Source: Fidelibacterota bacterium
GTDB lineage: Bacteria > Fidelibacterota > Marinisomatia > SCGC-AAA003-L08 > JACNLC01
Assembly: GCA_018657495.1 (NCBI GenBank)
Contig: JABHXA010000003.1
Span: forward strand, 210,937-274,936
DNA length: 64,000 bases
Direction of reading: 5' to 3'
A program made the translations under genes and the position numbers. Shown piece by piece: positions 47,127 through 56,378 of this stretch (position 1 is its first letter; every line of letters starts with the position of its first letter). The notes beneath the pieces are model-generated. The model was given only the letters and a program-made list of their open reading frames with translations, searched no databases and was not told the origin of the DNA.

Positions 47127-49023
47127 AAGGATCCAATATCAAATTGATTAGATTAATCACATCCAGAATATTGATTTCTGCATCCTGGTTCAAATCTGCA
47201 AGCTGTAACTGTTCATCAGAATATTCCTGTTCACCAAGAATAAAATTCATGAGAAAAATGATATCCAGTATATTGACCTGGTCATCCTGATTTATATCAC
47301 CGTAAGAGGGAATATTCTGAATGGTTCGGGAAAAAAATATTTGAAAAATTCCGTTATCCATCTCAGACCACACACAAAATAATTCTCCTTGATAAATATC
47401 AATATACGGATTTTGAGCAAAAGTATTGGATTGAACAGTATTGTCATTTACCTGCTGTCTGTTGAATATTCCCTGTTCATACGTTTTGCCAAAACCATAA
47501 TATATATTCTGATTTGACTGAGTCGATTCCACCCAAACCGAATGGAGATACTCTTCATCAAATACTATAGATGGTGATCCCTGCCATTGGCTGATTTGGA
47601 CTGGGTCTACCGGTGAAGGCAGTTCAAACCATGAGTCGTCCTGTACTCCAAAAAGGATATAGGTCTGCTCAGGATCGAAAATTGAAAATGCACTGGCTAT
47701 TCTATTGTAATTCAATTCGAGAACCGGTCTTGAGGGTGGGCAAACATCAGTGCTCCATTCGGACCAGTAAAGGGGCCCAGTCCAGTATACCTCTGTTGAT
47801 CCATGAAATATTTTTGAAACAAACGGATCACTCTCGTTATAAATAAAATTTCTAAAGGCAATAAAAATATCACCATCATTTGAAAACTCCATATCAGGAG
47901 CGCCTGTGGGACAAGGTGTACCATATCCCCCAGTTAAATCCATTTCAATATCAGGGTTGAATGACGAACTACTGTCATTGGACCAGGCATATCGGGTGCC
48001 AGCTATCTCATCATTTTCGAACACGTAATATAAAAGATGATATATGCCATCCGGGGCAATTTCGAATTCAGGAAATCGTGATGACAGTTGTGGGTTACTG
48101 ACCTCCCGGTTTTCTACAAAGGTGAGGCCGCCATCAAATGATTCCGAAATAAAAATAGCATTACTTGAAAGCCGTGTGTCTGTCCACAATATTATGATCT
48201 TTTCATTATTAGTTTTCAGAACTGGCTGGTCTTCTAATGCATTCAGTACAGATCCTTCAATAGAATTTATCATTACAGGATCGGAAAATGTTTCACCAAA
48301 GTCATCCGAACGCGAATAATAAATATTTGCAAAGTTTTCTTCTCCTTGAAACCAAACAAGATGCATTTGGCCGTTATCATCAAAATTTATGAGGGGATTT
48401 GTTTGGTTTGTATCAGAATAATCAAAAGGTTGAATATCCGAATTAAAGTAGAAATCTGGTTCCATATCTTCGTTAATTGATAATTGGCTCATTCCAAGCA
48501 GAATACCCGATTCGATGGCAGGATAATGACGACCGAAACTTATGTGGATGATTTCCATGTCCTTGTTTAAGATGACATTTTTGGGATATGGCGGTCCAAA
48601 CCAGTCAACAAAATTTTCGTCTTCAGAATCATCAATAATTACCGGATATCCATCTTCACCAAGATTGAACCAGTCAGAACAATTCATGGTTTCAGTCCAC
48701 AGAATACCAGCCTGGATATAAACCAGTCCCTGGTCAGAATACATTTGTGCTAAATCTTCGTTATCTGGAACCTCCAGCTGGCAGGTATATCAGGTGGGTG
48801 CAAAAACATCTAACCAGATAACATATTCATCACCGCCATTAATATTGTGATTATAACTGGAAAGGTTTAATATATCGTCACCACCAGCACAAACGGAAAG
48901 ATCGAGATTTTGATGCTCTAAGGTTATGGTATTTCCCAATTCGTATACTTGTGATATAGAAAATCCTGTCAATATTGTCAAAAACACAAAAATGTGTCTA
49001 ATTACGATATATATTGTTTTCAT
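47116..49023 (-). CDS. predicted secreted selenoprotein: thioredoxin-like UxxC domain, BNR-like region and dockerin
   Basis: Read as one gene of 635 residues with TGA codon 78 (48792-48790) decoded as selenocysteine. Signal peptide 1-24 (ends GFSISQ). Residues about 25-145 look like a redoxin/TlpA domain: YVIWLDVFAPT-U-YTCQLEVP, then LVYIQAGILWTETMNCSDWF and DGYPVIIDD. In homologous folds the motif is WCxxC, so U78 takes the place of the first Cys and C81 is the second. A perfect hairpin with a GGU loop follows the TGA. Residues about 150-570 resemble BNR/sialidase-like beta-propeller repeats (YYSRSDDFGETFSDP, FISESFDGGLTFVENR). Residues 575-635 are a dockerin (GDINQDDQVNILDI, ADLNQDAEINILDV). 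No T9SS tail. The alternative is a nonsense mutation or base error in a Cys codon, splitting it into 49023-48790 and 48744-47116. Confidence 0.72.
48765..48792 (-). promoter_or_regulatory. predicted bacterial SECIS element after in-frame TGA
   Basis: On the minus strand, CTGGA-GGT-TCCAG forms a perfect 5-bp stem with a GGU loop at bases 16-28 counted from the T of TGA. In E. coli fdhF mRNA the critical loop bases G23-U24 lie at nearly the same distance, and a U at position 17 is also present here. A competing fold (ACCT with AGGT around CCAG/CTGG) is possible, so the structure should be computed. SelB would bind this hairpin. Confidence 0.68.
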
Positions 49024-49254
49024 TATTACATCTCTGCCTAAATAATTGAAATTTGGTAAATAATAAACAAAACCCGTTACGAATCTGGCCGATAAACTTA
49101 ATTATATTTTTTGCTTATTATAGTGTCAGGGAAATGACAAAATATATTTTATCAGCATCTTTAGTAAGCAATTTCGATCTGTGGCTTATAAGGATTGTCA
49201 GTAAGATTGGATGATATCCATCGACTTTAAAATAATTGATGTAGATTTTCTAAC

Positions 49255-51075
49255 TCAGGCTGGCTGAAGAACATTCCTTTCAATTATCATCTTCACATCG
49301 TAAAGCGTATTTTCAATTTCTTCAAGTTGAAGCAGTGCATCAATTTTCAGATCCTGAAAAGTCTGTTCTGCATTTGAAAATAATTCGTGATAGTACTTAA
49401 TACCATCCAATAGGTTCTCTCTGAATTTTTGGAAATACTTTACCTGTTTTTCAGAAATAGTTCCATGCAGTTCGTTTATATTATCAACTAAATAGTTAAC
49501 ATATAAGGTGAGTTCTTTTATAAACATATGCGGTCTATCGGTTCTATCAATTATATTGATTTTTCCGTATATATGGTCGACCATTTTTTTCAAGGATATT
49601 ACTTTTGAGAAATATGCCATATTGGGACCGGGACAAATTGATACCGCTTCACCATCTGCTTTCAAATCCATTTTATTAACATGTTGGACTGATGTCCCAA
49701 GTCCAAGGCATAAACATGCTTTGTCAGTGATTTTTTTAACCATCTGATTAAACTCATGCATAGATAGGTTTTGAGTTTTTAATTCTTCAATCTTAAAATT
49801 TTGATATTTTCTGGAAGCAGTACAAATGGGTAAATCGGTGAATTCAGTGTTGGATTTAAGATATTTCTTAGGACATGGGCTTCCGGGGTTACCTTTTTCC
49901 ACCAGTGTTTCCTTTTCAATATCCTTTGTATTTCCACGTATAGTGTTAAAAGGGACTCCTAATGGTGAAATTTTACTCAGGTATAAGTCGTCTTCTTGGG
50001 CATTTTGCAGTAATTGTTCAGTAGTTTTATCCACATTAGCTGCCTCTGGGACTAATAAAAAGGGAGTTGCCCATCCAACAGAATCAAGACCATAATTTTC
50101 CATGAGAAACTCATGTTCATCCGAGGTTCCGACACCACCTTGAGCGGTAATCATCATGGACGGAACGTCTTCAGGGAGGAAGCGGTCTTTTTTTGTTAAG
50201 GCCATTGTGAAAATTTCGTACAGGGTGTTTTGCAGGATTGCACGATTTTCTTTAAATTCTTGAAGTATGGGACCCATTAGGTATCCATCAGAAGCAAACG
50301 CATGTCCACCACAGTTCAGTCCTGATTCTAATCTGAATTCTGAAACCCATAGACCTTTTTTTGCCAGAAACTTTCCCTGTATTAATGCTGACCGGTAATC
50401 ACTTACTTTGATGACAATTTTCTTTTTGATATATCCTGTTTTATCAGGATAAAAATCTTCAAAATGCTCCATATACCCATACAACCTTGGGTTCATTCCT
50501 GCTGAAAATATGACTGAGGAATCAAGGTCACTCATGGCGAATCCTCTTAAGGCAGCATGAGCATCGTTATGTTCAATGGTGAGTTTTTCTTTTTTCTTGT
50601 TAAAGTTGGTTTTATCAACTTTCGTCATAATGTTAACATCGATTCCACCAGGACGTAGATTTTCACCTATCCATGATTGCAGTTTGTCACCATAATTATA
50701 CTTGTTTTTAATTCTTTGAAATTCTTTTTGCAGGGTTGAATAATCCGGGAGCATGTCGAAATACTTGCCAATTTCTGGGTTTTTTTCAGCATGACTGTTT
50801 TTTAATTCAGAAAATTTTTTCTTCACCAAGTCGTTAACAAGATTGAGGTAGGCTGTGATTCTTTTGGCGCGGAAATCTTCGATTTTTGTGGAAATCTCGT
50901 TAAAAGGAATATCCATTTTCTCGCTGTAATATTTTCTCATTTTCTCTACAAGCACATCATCGATAATTGAAATCACTGATGAGATACCAAGATGGGCCAC
51001 CTTTAATGGTGTATCAATTGTAAAACCTGTTCCCATTACTGGGATATGAAAGGTGTGTCCTTTCGATTTTTTCAT
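49255..51075 (-). CDS. conserved uncharacterised protein, possibly nitronate monooxygenase-like TIM barrel
   Basis: 606 residues, no signal peptide. The N-terminus HIPVMGTGFTIDTPLKVAHL with GISSVISIIDD reads like the first strands of an FMN-binding barrel. The centre has ESGLNCGGHAFASDGYL, MMITAQGGVGTSDEHEF and GWATPFLLVPEAANVD, which recall nitronate monooxygenase/enoyl reductase enzymes. Cysteine-bearing segments later in the protein (GSPCPKKYL, LPICTASRKY, KACLCLGLGTS, SICPGPNMAYF) could bind an Fe-S cluster. The C-terminal ~110 residues are helical. Similar 600-residue 'hypothetical' proteins seem to occur in several phyla, as I recall. The fold assignment is inference. It stands alone, with 231 bp before and 118 bp after without a gene. 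Confidence 0.6.
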   Translation of the reverse strand: MKKSKGHTFHIPVMGTGFTIDTPLKVAHLGISSVISIIDDVLVEKMRKYYSEKMDIPFNEISTKIEDFRAKRITAYLNLVNDLVKKKFSELKNSHAEKNPEIGKYFDMLPDYSTLQKEFQRIKNKYNYGDKLQSWIGENLRPGGIDVNIMTKVDKTNFNKKKEKLTIEHNDAHAALRGFAMSDLDSSVIFSAGMNPRLYGYMEHFEDFYPDKTGYIKKKIVIKVSDYRSALIQGKFLAKKGLWVSEFRLESGLNCGGHAFASDGYLMGPILQEFKENRAILQNTLYEIFTMALTKKDRFLPEDVPSMMITAQGGVGTSDEHEFLMENYGLDSVGWATPFLLVPEAANVDKTTEQLLQNAQEDDLYLSKISPLGVPFNTIRGNTKDIEKETLVEKGNPGSPCPKKYLKSNTEFTDLPICTASRKYQNFKIEELKTQNLSMHEFNQMVKKITDKACLCLGLGTSVQHVNKMDLKADGEAVSICPGPNMAYFSKVISLKKMVDHIYGKINIIDRTDRPHMFIKELTLYVNYLVDNINELHGTISEKQVKYFQKFRENLLDGIKYYHELFSNAEQTFQDLKIDALLQLEEIENTLYDVKMIIERNVLQPA

Positions 51076-51193
51076 TTATTCCTCATAATTGATTGTGATG
51101 AATGGATGTCATTAAAGCGTGTAATTGCAAAGCAAGTAATTTAACAGTGTTTGTATATACGAAACTTCTCAAACTGGTGAGACGATTTTTAAT

Positions 51194-51799
51194 TCATTTT
51201 TGTGGTCGCCTCTTTATGGCCAAAATCTGTACAACTGCGCTGGTACCGCAATGCAAACTTCCTTCATTTATTTTTCTTATTAATTCAACACCATGAATTA
51301 TATCCAATTCACTCAGATCACATTTTAATTGCTGCAGCGACATCATCAGGGCCGCCACTCGAGGACCGCCGGTGTTATAATTCAGTTGATCCTTTGTGTA
51401 TGCTTCTAAAAGGAAGATTCCATTCTGACGTAATCCTGCGACGCTGTTTTTAAGAATTTTAGATCTCAAGTCTGGTGATGTGTGGCAGAAGATAGATATG
51501 ATACCGTCCCATTTTTGACATCCAATTGTAAAATTTGACAGGTCTTCACAAATTGTGGTTAGTGATACATCGTTTTCCCTGGAAAGATTTTGTGCTTTTT
51601 TTAATGCAACAATGGACGAATCTACTGCGGTAACATTAAATCCACATTTTGCAAGATAAACGGCATTTCGTCCCTCGCCTTCACCTAGAGACAATATATT
51701 TTTACCTGAAAAAATACCGCTATTTTCGGAAAGAAAAATATTAGGATCTTTTCCGTATACATATTCATCCAAATCATAACGGACATCCCATTTATTCAT
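51194..51799 (-). CDS. class I SAM-dependent methyltransferase, TehB-like
   Basis: 201 residues. SAM-binding motif I LSLGEGEGRNAVYLAKCGFN is followed by the acidic VTAVDSS. The small size and the motif variant GEGEGRNAVYLA are typical of TehB/tellurite-resistance-like methyltransferases. The substrate is unknown. Its start overlaps the AlkD-like gene by 4 bp (ATGA), so the two are translated together. Confidence 0.85.
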   Translation of the reverse strand: MNKWDVRYDLDEYVYGKDPNIFLSENSGIFSGKNILSLGEGEGRNAVYLAKCGFNVTAVDSSIVALKKAQNLSRENDVSLTTICEDLSNFTIGCQKWDGIISIFCHTSPDLRSKILKNSVAGLRQNGIFLLEAYTKDQLNYNTGGPRVAALMMSLQQLKCDLSELDIIHGVELIRKINEGSLHCGTSAVVQILAIKRRPQK

Positions 51800-52560
51800 G
51801 ATTGTAAATGTTTCAATTTAGTTAAGAATTTCTGTCTATCATCGTTCAAGTATTTGGTCGCGTTTTTTATTGTTTCGACGGTAAATTTTGAAATGTTAGT
51901 ATTTATAAAGGATGTTACAAACACTGCATCATGTTTTGATATTTCTCTTAAAAGCCAACCAACGGATGTTTTGGCAAATCGCTCATCTCTTTTGATGAGA
52001 GTCTGACAATTGTTTTCTATTATTGGATAGTAATGTGCCTCTTTGGCAACCTTTATAAAGGGCACGACAGATGATCTTGCCTTCCACAAATATTCATCAT
52101 CTTTCCATTTTGATAATGCTACACCAAATTCTTTGCCGTATTTTTTTAAGGTAGATCCCAGAACTCTGACACAGAACCAATCACAAATATTCCAATCAAA
52201 AATTAAATGTCTGTCATAAATATTCTCATAGCCATTATAAAGATCTTTCCAATCAACCCTATCCACCAGATAATTTTCAATATAGAGAATACCGGCAAGT
52301 TTATCTTCTGCTTTTTCGCCTGTGAATAATGACAATGCAATATCATACTGATCGGCATAAGTCATATCATAGATTTTGCAATCGTTTCGCCAATTCACTA
52401 GAAGTGCTCGAATTTGAGGGATACCAATACCCCTGAATTCAATCACATACTTCATGTATTTTTGCCACCAATTTCGAGTTTTTTCTAATGACAACTCATC
52501 CATCATTAAAAATAGTTTCCGGGTCAAATCACCATAATGATCATGGGTTTTTATCTTCAT
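51796..52560 (-). CDS. DNA alkylation repair protein, AlkD-like HEAT-repeat glycosylase
   Basis: 254 residues, all helical. The pattern RGIGIPQIRALLVNWRND, TGEKAEDKLAGILYIENYLV, DRHLIFDWNICDWFCVRVLG and SVGWLLREISKHDAVFV corresponds to AlkD-type DNA alkylation repair enzymes (PF08713). These remove positively charged alkylated bases. The conserved W/D pair expected in the family (WNICDWFC) is present. It lies between two methyltransferase genes and overlaps the downstream one by 4 bp. Confidence 0.82.
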   Translation of the reverse strand: MKIKTHDHYGDLTRKLFLMMDELSLEKTRNWWQKYMKYVIEFRGIGIPQIRALLVNWRNDCKIYDMTYADQYDIALSLFTGEKAEDKLAGILYIENYLVDRVDWKDLYNGYENIYDRHLIFDWNICDWFCVRVLGSTLKKYGKEFGVALSKWKDDEYLWKARSSVVPFIKVAKEAHYYPIIENNCQTLIKRDERFAKTSVGWLLREISKHDAVFVTSFINTNISKFTVETIKNATKYLNDDRQKFLTKLKHLQS

Positions 52561-52579
52561 TAAAATAAATAGAGCTGTC

Positions 52580-53350
52580 TCATTGCTTATTCAATTTGAA
52601 AGCAACTGAATAGGGTCTGGTCTGGCAGTTATTTAATTTTTCAGGATCTATCATTGTATCTTTATTGGGGAGGGTCAATCTCGGTTCTTCAAATTCTGTT
52701 ACTTCAAATCCAGCTGATTTAAAAACCTTCCAATAGTCTGATAATGGTCTATGGAACCAGATAAAGTCATTTTTAAAATGGGCCCACGGGGGGTCAGTGC
52801 ATCTCCTTTGTTCAAAATATGAAAAATCCCATTGATATGAGACTTGTTTCCTGCTGCCAATTTTAGTTGATTTTCCCTGCGGAAATGCCGGGTGTGAAAA
52901 TATCAGAACTGCTACTGCCTTCTCTTTGAGTATTCTGTAAAATGAAGATATCGCTCCTTTTAGATCAGGTAAATCCATTAGAACATAATTGCAAACAATC
53001 AGGTCGAAATGATTATCCTTAATTGATTTTAAATTGGAGCATGAATCTACTAAAAATGAAATATCCTGACCTGCTGATTTTGAATTTTCTGTGGCAATTT
53101 GAATCATTTTGGGGGAAAAGTCTACACCGGTGACGATGGCACCCTTTTCTGCTAACTTCAGAGATAAATAACCGGTTCCACAACCAGCATCTAATACCGT
53201 CAACCCATTTACATCACCGGCAAATTCCCATAATACTGGATCTGAATTCAGTCTCCGGTTTACATCTCCGTCTAAACCAACCTGGGTATGCCAATCAGAA
53301 GCTATTGAGTCCCAGAATTCTCGGGTGTCATCATGTTTTTCAATTTTCAT
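52580..53350 (-). CDS. class I SAM-dependent methyltransferase
   Basis: 256 residues. Motif I VLDAGCGTGYLSLKLAEKGA, motif II GVDFSPKMIQIA and motif IV FDLIVCNYVLMDLPDLKGAI are those of small-molecule methyltransferases of the UbiE/COQ5 type. The substrate is not identifiable. It overlaps the upstream GGDEF gene by 11 bp and lies 19 bp before the AlkD-like gene, within a four-gene operon. Confidence 0.87.
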   Translation of the reverse strand: MKIEKHDDTREFWDSIASDWHTQVGLDGDVNRRLNSDPVLWEFAGDVNGLTVLDAGCGTGYLSLKLAEKGAIVTGVDFSPKMIQIATENSKSAGQDISFLVDSCSNLKSIKDNHFDLIVCNYVLMDLPDLKGAISSFYRILKEKAVAVLIFSHPAFPQGKSTKIGSRKQVSYQWDFSYFEQRRCTDPPWAHFKNDFIWFHRPLSDYWKVFKSAGFEVTEFEEPRLTLPNKDTMIDPEKLNNCQTRPYSVAFKLNKQ

Positions 53351-54176
53351 TTAATTGATGACAGACTATTTTATTTCGTCCTGTATCCTTAGCCTCAAAC
53401 AATGAATTGTCAGCTTTTTCGACTAATTCTTTGGCAGAAGCAATATTTTCATCAATGCCTGCAACTCCCCCGCTAATTGATACTTCAAAGCTATTCTCGT
53501 TATTTTTCTCATCGGCGGGAATCATTTTTAGTTTTGTTACCGCCTCTCCTAATCTTTCAGCAAGGCGTAGAATCGCAGCGATAGGAGTGTGTGGAGTGAT
53601 AACAAGGATTTCTTTGCTTTCAAAACGAGCCACTACATCTGTATCCCGAATCATTTTTGATATTAATTTACCAACCTGCCTTAATACTTCGTCCCCAGTC
53701 TGTTGTCCATAGGTATCATTGACCACATGGAAATGATCAATATCAACCAGCATAATAGATAAATTGTGACCGTATCTCTTGGCTCTTTCCACTTCTTCAA
53801 TGAGGCGTTTATTGGAATATTTGAAATTATGAATACCAATGAGGTCATCCATGATATTTTCATGCTCAAGTTTCGAGATGCGTTTTGCATCAATTGTGGT
53901 TTGAAGTGAAAGACTTGTTATCTGGTAGAGGAAAATTGATGCAAAAAAGAATAGAATGGGCACGACTATATCCGGGTCGTGATTAAAATCTGTCCAATAG
54001 GAAAATAGAAAAACAATATATCCGGTAATAAATAGAAGTATGAGTGCCCCCAATATATCCCATTTATATCTCAACTTTGCATTTGGTAAATGAGTAATCA
54101 AACGCCGGATTGGAATTAGCGACAAAGCCATAATAATCCCACTGATAAGGATTGTAATATTATATAACAGTATCAT
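53340..54176 (-). CDS. membrane GGDEF-domain protein with degenerate active site and intact I-site
   Basis: 278 residues. Three N-terminal membrane helices (about 5-25, 40-60, 70-92), then a GGDEF-like domain (DDLIGIHNFKYSNKRL; VDIDHFHVVNDTYGQQTGDE; SISGGVAGID). The signature position reads E186-S-K-E-I190 instead of GGDEF, so the metal-binding Asp/Glu is a lysine and the two glycines are lost. It should not make c-di-GMP. The RxxD I-site (R177-D-T-D180) keeps its standard five-residue spacing. It is inferred to be a c-di-GMP receptor. First gene of an operon with two methyltransferases and an AlkD-like protein. Confidence 0.85.
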   Translation of the reverse strand: MILLYNITILISGIIMALSLIPIRRLITHLPNAKLRYKWDILGALILLFITGYIVFLFSYWTDFNHDPDIVVPILFFFASIFLYQITSLSLQTTIDAKRISKLEHENIMDDLIGIHNFKYSNKRLIEEVERAKRYGHNLSIMLVDIDHFHVVNDTYGQQTGDEVLRQVGKLISKMIRDTDVVARFESKEILVITPHTPIAAILRLAERLGEAVTKLKMIPADEKNNENSFEVSISGGVAGIDENIASAKELVEKADNSLFEAKDTGRNKIVCHQLNEN

Positions 54177-54399
54177 TTTCTACTTTTCCTTTTTTACCTT
54201 TATTGTGATTTTACAGTACAATTAAGTTATCAATTATTAGAGTACTTAATCGTATATCTTAAATTCAGATTCATAATGTATTCAATAACTCAGACCATCA
54301 AAACACTAGAATGATAATAATCGAATTTGAGAGAAGGGTAGTTCTGGATTTGTTAGTAAAAGTTATGTAGGGAGGTGGAGAGGATGTATTAGAATTTCA

Positions 54400-55647
54400 T
54401 CAGTTAGAAAAATCAGATAGGCGTTTTTCAACTACAGATAATTTCTTATTGGCATTTATTTCTACAAATGCAGTTTTAGCGTTCTGATAATTTTCTTTGG
54501 CTCTATCAATATTTCCTCGTTTATAGTCATGTTCACCCATTTCAAAAAGAGTTTCACCTAAACTTAGAGGGAAGTGATATTGTTTATTTATTTTGAGGCT
54601 TGTATTAAAGAATGATTCTGCCAGATTATCCTGATCCATATCGCTGTTTATCATTCCAAGTATTTTATAAATATCACCACAGCTGACCTTATCTCCGATG
54701 TCATGGAAAAGATGGAATGCTGTTGTGGCCAGATCGGCACTTGAATGATAATCTTTCATTCTATATGATATTTCTGCTTTCTCTAAATAGGATAATGCCA
54801 ACAGCGGGATATCATTTAATTCCCTGGATATATCTATACTGAGCTTGAGGTTGGCACTGGCTTCATCATATTCACCACTGAATTTATTTACGATGGAAAG
54901 ATTGTGATGGACCCTGGCAAGCATATCTAAATCATCATCTTCTCTGAGGTCAGGTAAGAGACTCTCAAAGTTTTCTCTGGCCTCTTCATAATTACCCATC
55001 ATGATTGATACATTGGATAAATTTAATATGGCATTCTGGAATTCTGATTTTATATTATTCCGTCTGGCGATTGTCTTGGCTTCCCTGAAATCTGTAATTG
55101 CATCAATATACTGGGCACCACTTTCCATCTTTAATATACCCATTGAATTTATCACTGAGGCCATACCCTGCGCTGACCCCAGCTCCTTATATATCGCTAA
55201 TGATTTCTTATACTCTGTATCCGCTGATTCATATTCATTCTTTGAAAGGAAGATATCGCCGTATACAGCATGAGAATCGGCATTAGTTTTTTTATCTATG
55301 AATGAACTATACAATGAGAATAAAGACTTTAGTACTCCTTCGGCCTTATTTCTTCTACCAAACTGAATAGATATATTGACTATCTCAAACAGGAAAATAG
55401 TATAGTCTGATCCATTCAGGTAATTGGCAGCATGGGTGATTATGTTCTCAAAATCAATATCTCTAAATAATACTGCCTTTGATTCCTCAGTAGATACATC
55501 ATCCTGAGGGTTAAGCCAGACATCCTTTAGGAATTTCTCGCGCTCATCCTTGATCTTTGAGTAACTGCCTCCAAAACTACTGCCGCATGATGCGGAAGCC
55601 GTATCAAAGACTTTTACTAAAAATGCCTGGTTGAGGTTTGTTTTCAT
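54400..55647 (-). CDS. TPR-repeat protein in sigma-54-linked operon
   Basis: 415 residues, soluble, without signal peptide. Residues about 110-410 are consecutive tetratricopeptide-type helical pairs (SADTEYKKSLAIYKELGSAQ; NYEEARENFESLL; AESFFNTSLKINKQY). The first 40 residues contain an odd Ser/Gly-rich stretch (DTASASCGSSFGGSYSK). It follows the lipoprotein gene by 53 bp and probably shares its sigma-54 promoter. No enzyme domain is visible; protein-protein scaffolding is the likely role. Confidence 0.75.
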   Translation of the reverse strand: MKTNLNQAFLVKVFDTASASCGSSFGGSYSKIKDEREKFLKDVWLNPQDDVSTEESKAVLFRDIDFENIITHAANYLNGSDYTIFLFEIVNISIQFGRRNKAEGVLKSLFSLYSSFIDKKTNADSHAVYGDIFLSKNEYESADTEYKKSLAIYKELGSAQGMASVINSMGILKMESGAQYIDAITDFREAKTIARRNNIKSEFQNAILNLSNVSIMMGNYEEARENFESLLPDLREDDDLDMLARVHHNLSIVNKFSGEYDEASANLKLSIDISRELNDIPLLALSYLEKAEISYRMKDYHSSADLATTAFHLFHDIGDKVSCGDIYKILGMINSDMDQDNLAESFFNTSLKINKQYHFPLSLGETLFEMGEHDYKRGNIDRAKENYQNAKTAFVEINANKKLSVVEKRLSDFSN

Positions 55648-55700
55648 TGATATTGATTTTTTAATGAACTCATTGTTTAGAAATTATCTACAATTGATAA

Positions 55701-56312
55701 TTAGTCTTCCTCATTAACAATAATTCTTTTTCCCCAGGCAAATCGGGTAAAATGATCAATTTGAAATGACAGAGTTTCATCTTCAAAGTTTACTTCAAGC
55801 GCATTTACTTCAAACCATGTTTCACCATCATCCTGGCTATAAAATGCTTCAAATTCTTCATCATCGGCTAACTCAAGATATGACCAGGAAAGTGTAACTA
55901 CTACGTCTGAAAGAAACTCCATACTGGGTAGAAAGTCAACTTCAGCGCCATCCTGGTTATGGTTCTCAACTACAATAACTTCAACGGTAACCATTGTGTT
56001 TTCACCAAGAGCTTCGGCGGGTATTTCAACAGTGTTGTCAAATGTTACTGATCCTCCAACTGAACCACCATTATTGGCTACAATCATATGTGAATGACTG
56101 CCCCGGGCAAGTTGATTCATTTGGGATTTGGCTTCAGCATTCCAGCCTATACGCTGAAATTGATCATTGGGTATACCAACAGGTTGAGAAATTGAGTTAA
56201 TTTCATCCTGAGGTTCCATGATACCATTATTATCACAAGAATATGCTGAAAACAGTATTAACAATCCCATTATGACAATTTGTATAAGTTGGTTGCGTTT
56301 TGTAATCTTCAT
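55701..56312 (-). CDS. lipoprotein of unknown function, predicted sigma-54-controlled
   Basis: 203 residues. The N-terminus MKITKRNQLIQIVIMGLLIL then FSAYSC gives a lipobox with Cys26. The mature part is acidic and beta-rich (GGSVGGSVTFDNTVEIPAEA; VDFLPSMEFLSDVVVTLSWS; FYSQDDGETWFEVNALE; LSFQIDHFTRFAWG), reminiscent of ZU5/Ig-like extracellular modules. A sigma-54 promoter match lies 51 bp upstream, and a GGAAG ribosome site precedes the ATG. The NtrC-family activator encoded next upstream is the probable regulator. Confidence 0.75.
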   Translation of the reverse strand: MKITKRNQLIQIVIMGLLILFSAYSCDNNGIMEPQDEINSISQPVGIPNDQFQRIGWNAEAKSQMNQLARGSHSHMIVANNGGSVGGSVTFDNTVEIPAEALGENTMVTVEVIVVENHNQDGAEVDFLPSMEFLSDVVVTLSWSYLELADDEEFEAFYSQDDGETWFEVNALEVNFEDETLSFQIDHFTRFAWGKRIIVNEED

Positions 56313-56362
56313 TTTATCTTCCTTTTATTTTCAAAATTAATTGACTAAATTCACATCTATTA

Positions 56363-56378
56363 GGCAATATTTGTGCCG
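56363..56378 (-). promoter_or_regulatory. sigma-54 (-24/-12) promoter
   Basis: On the minus strand CGGCACAAATATTGCC matches the core GGCAC-N5-TTGC of the sigma-54 consensus, with GG and GC exactly 12 bp apart. Transcription would begin near 56352, about 40 bp before the lipoprotein ATG. The region 56379-56612 upstream has space for activator sites. A gene for an AAA+ sigma-54 activator lies directly upstream. Confidence 0.75.

Noticed and set aside
48744-49023. Nonsense mutation splitting the gene into a pseudogene
   Set aside because: No other stop or frameshift occurs in 635 codons, the TGA sits on a catalytic Cys position and a SECIS-like hairpin follows. Kept only as the alternative explanation.
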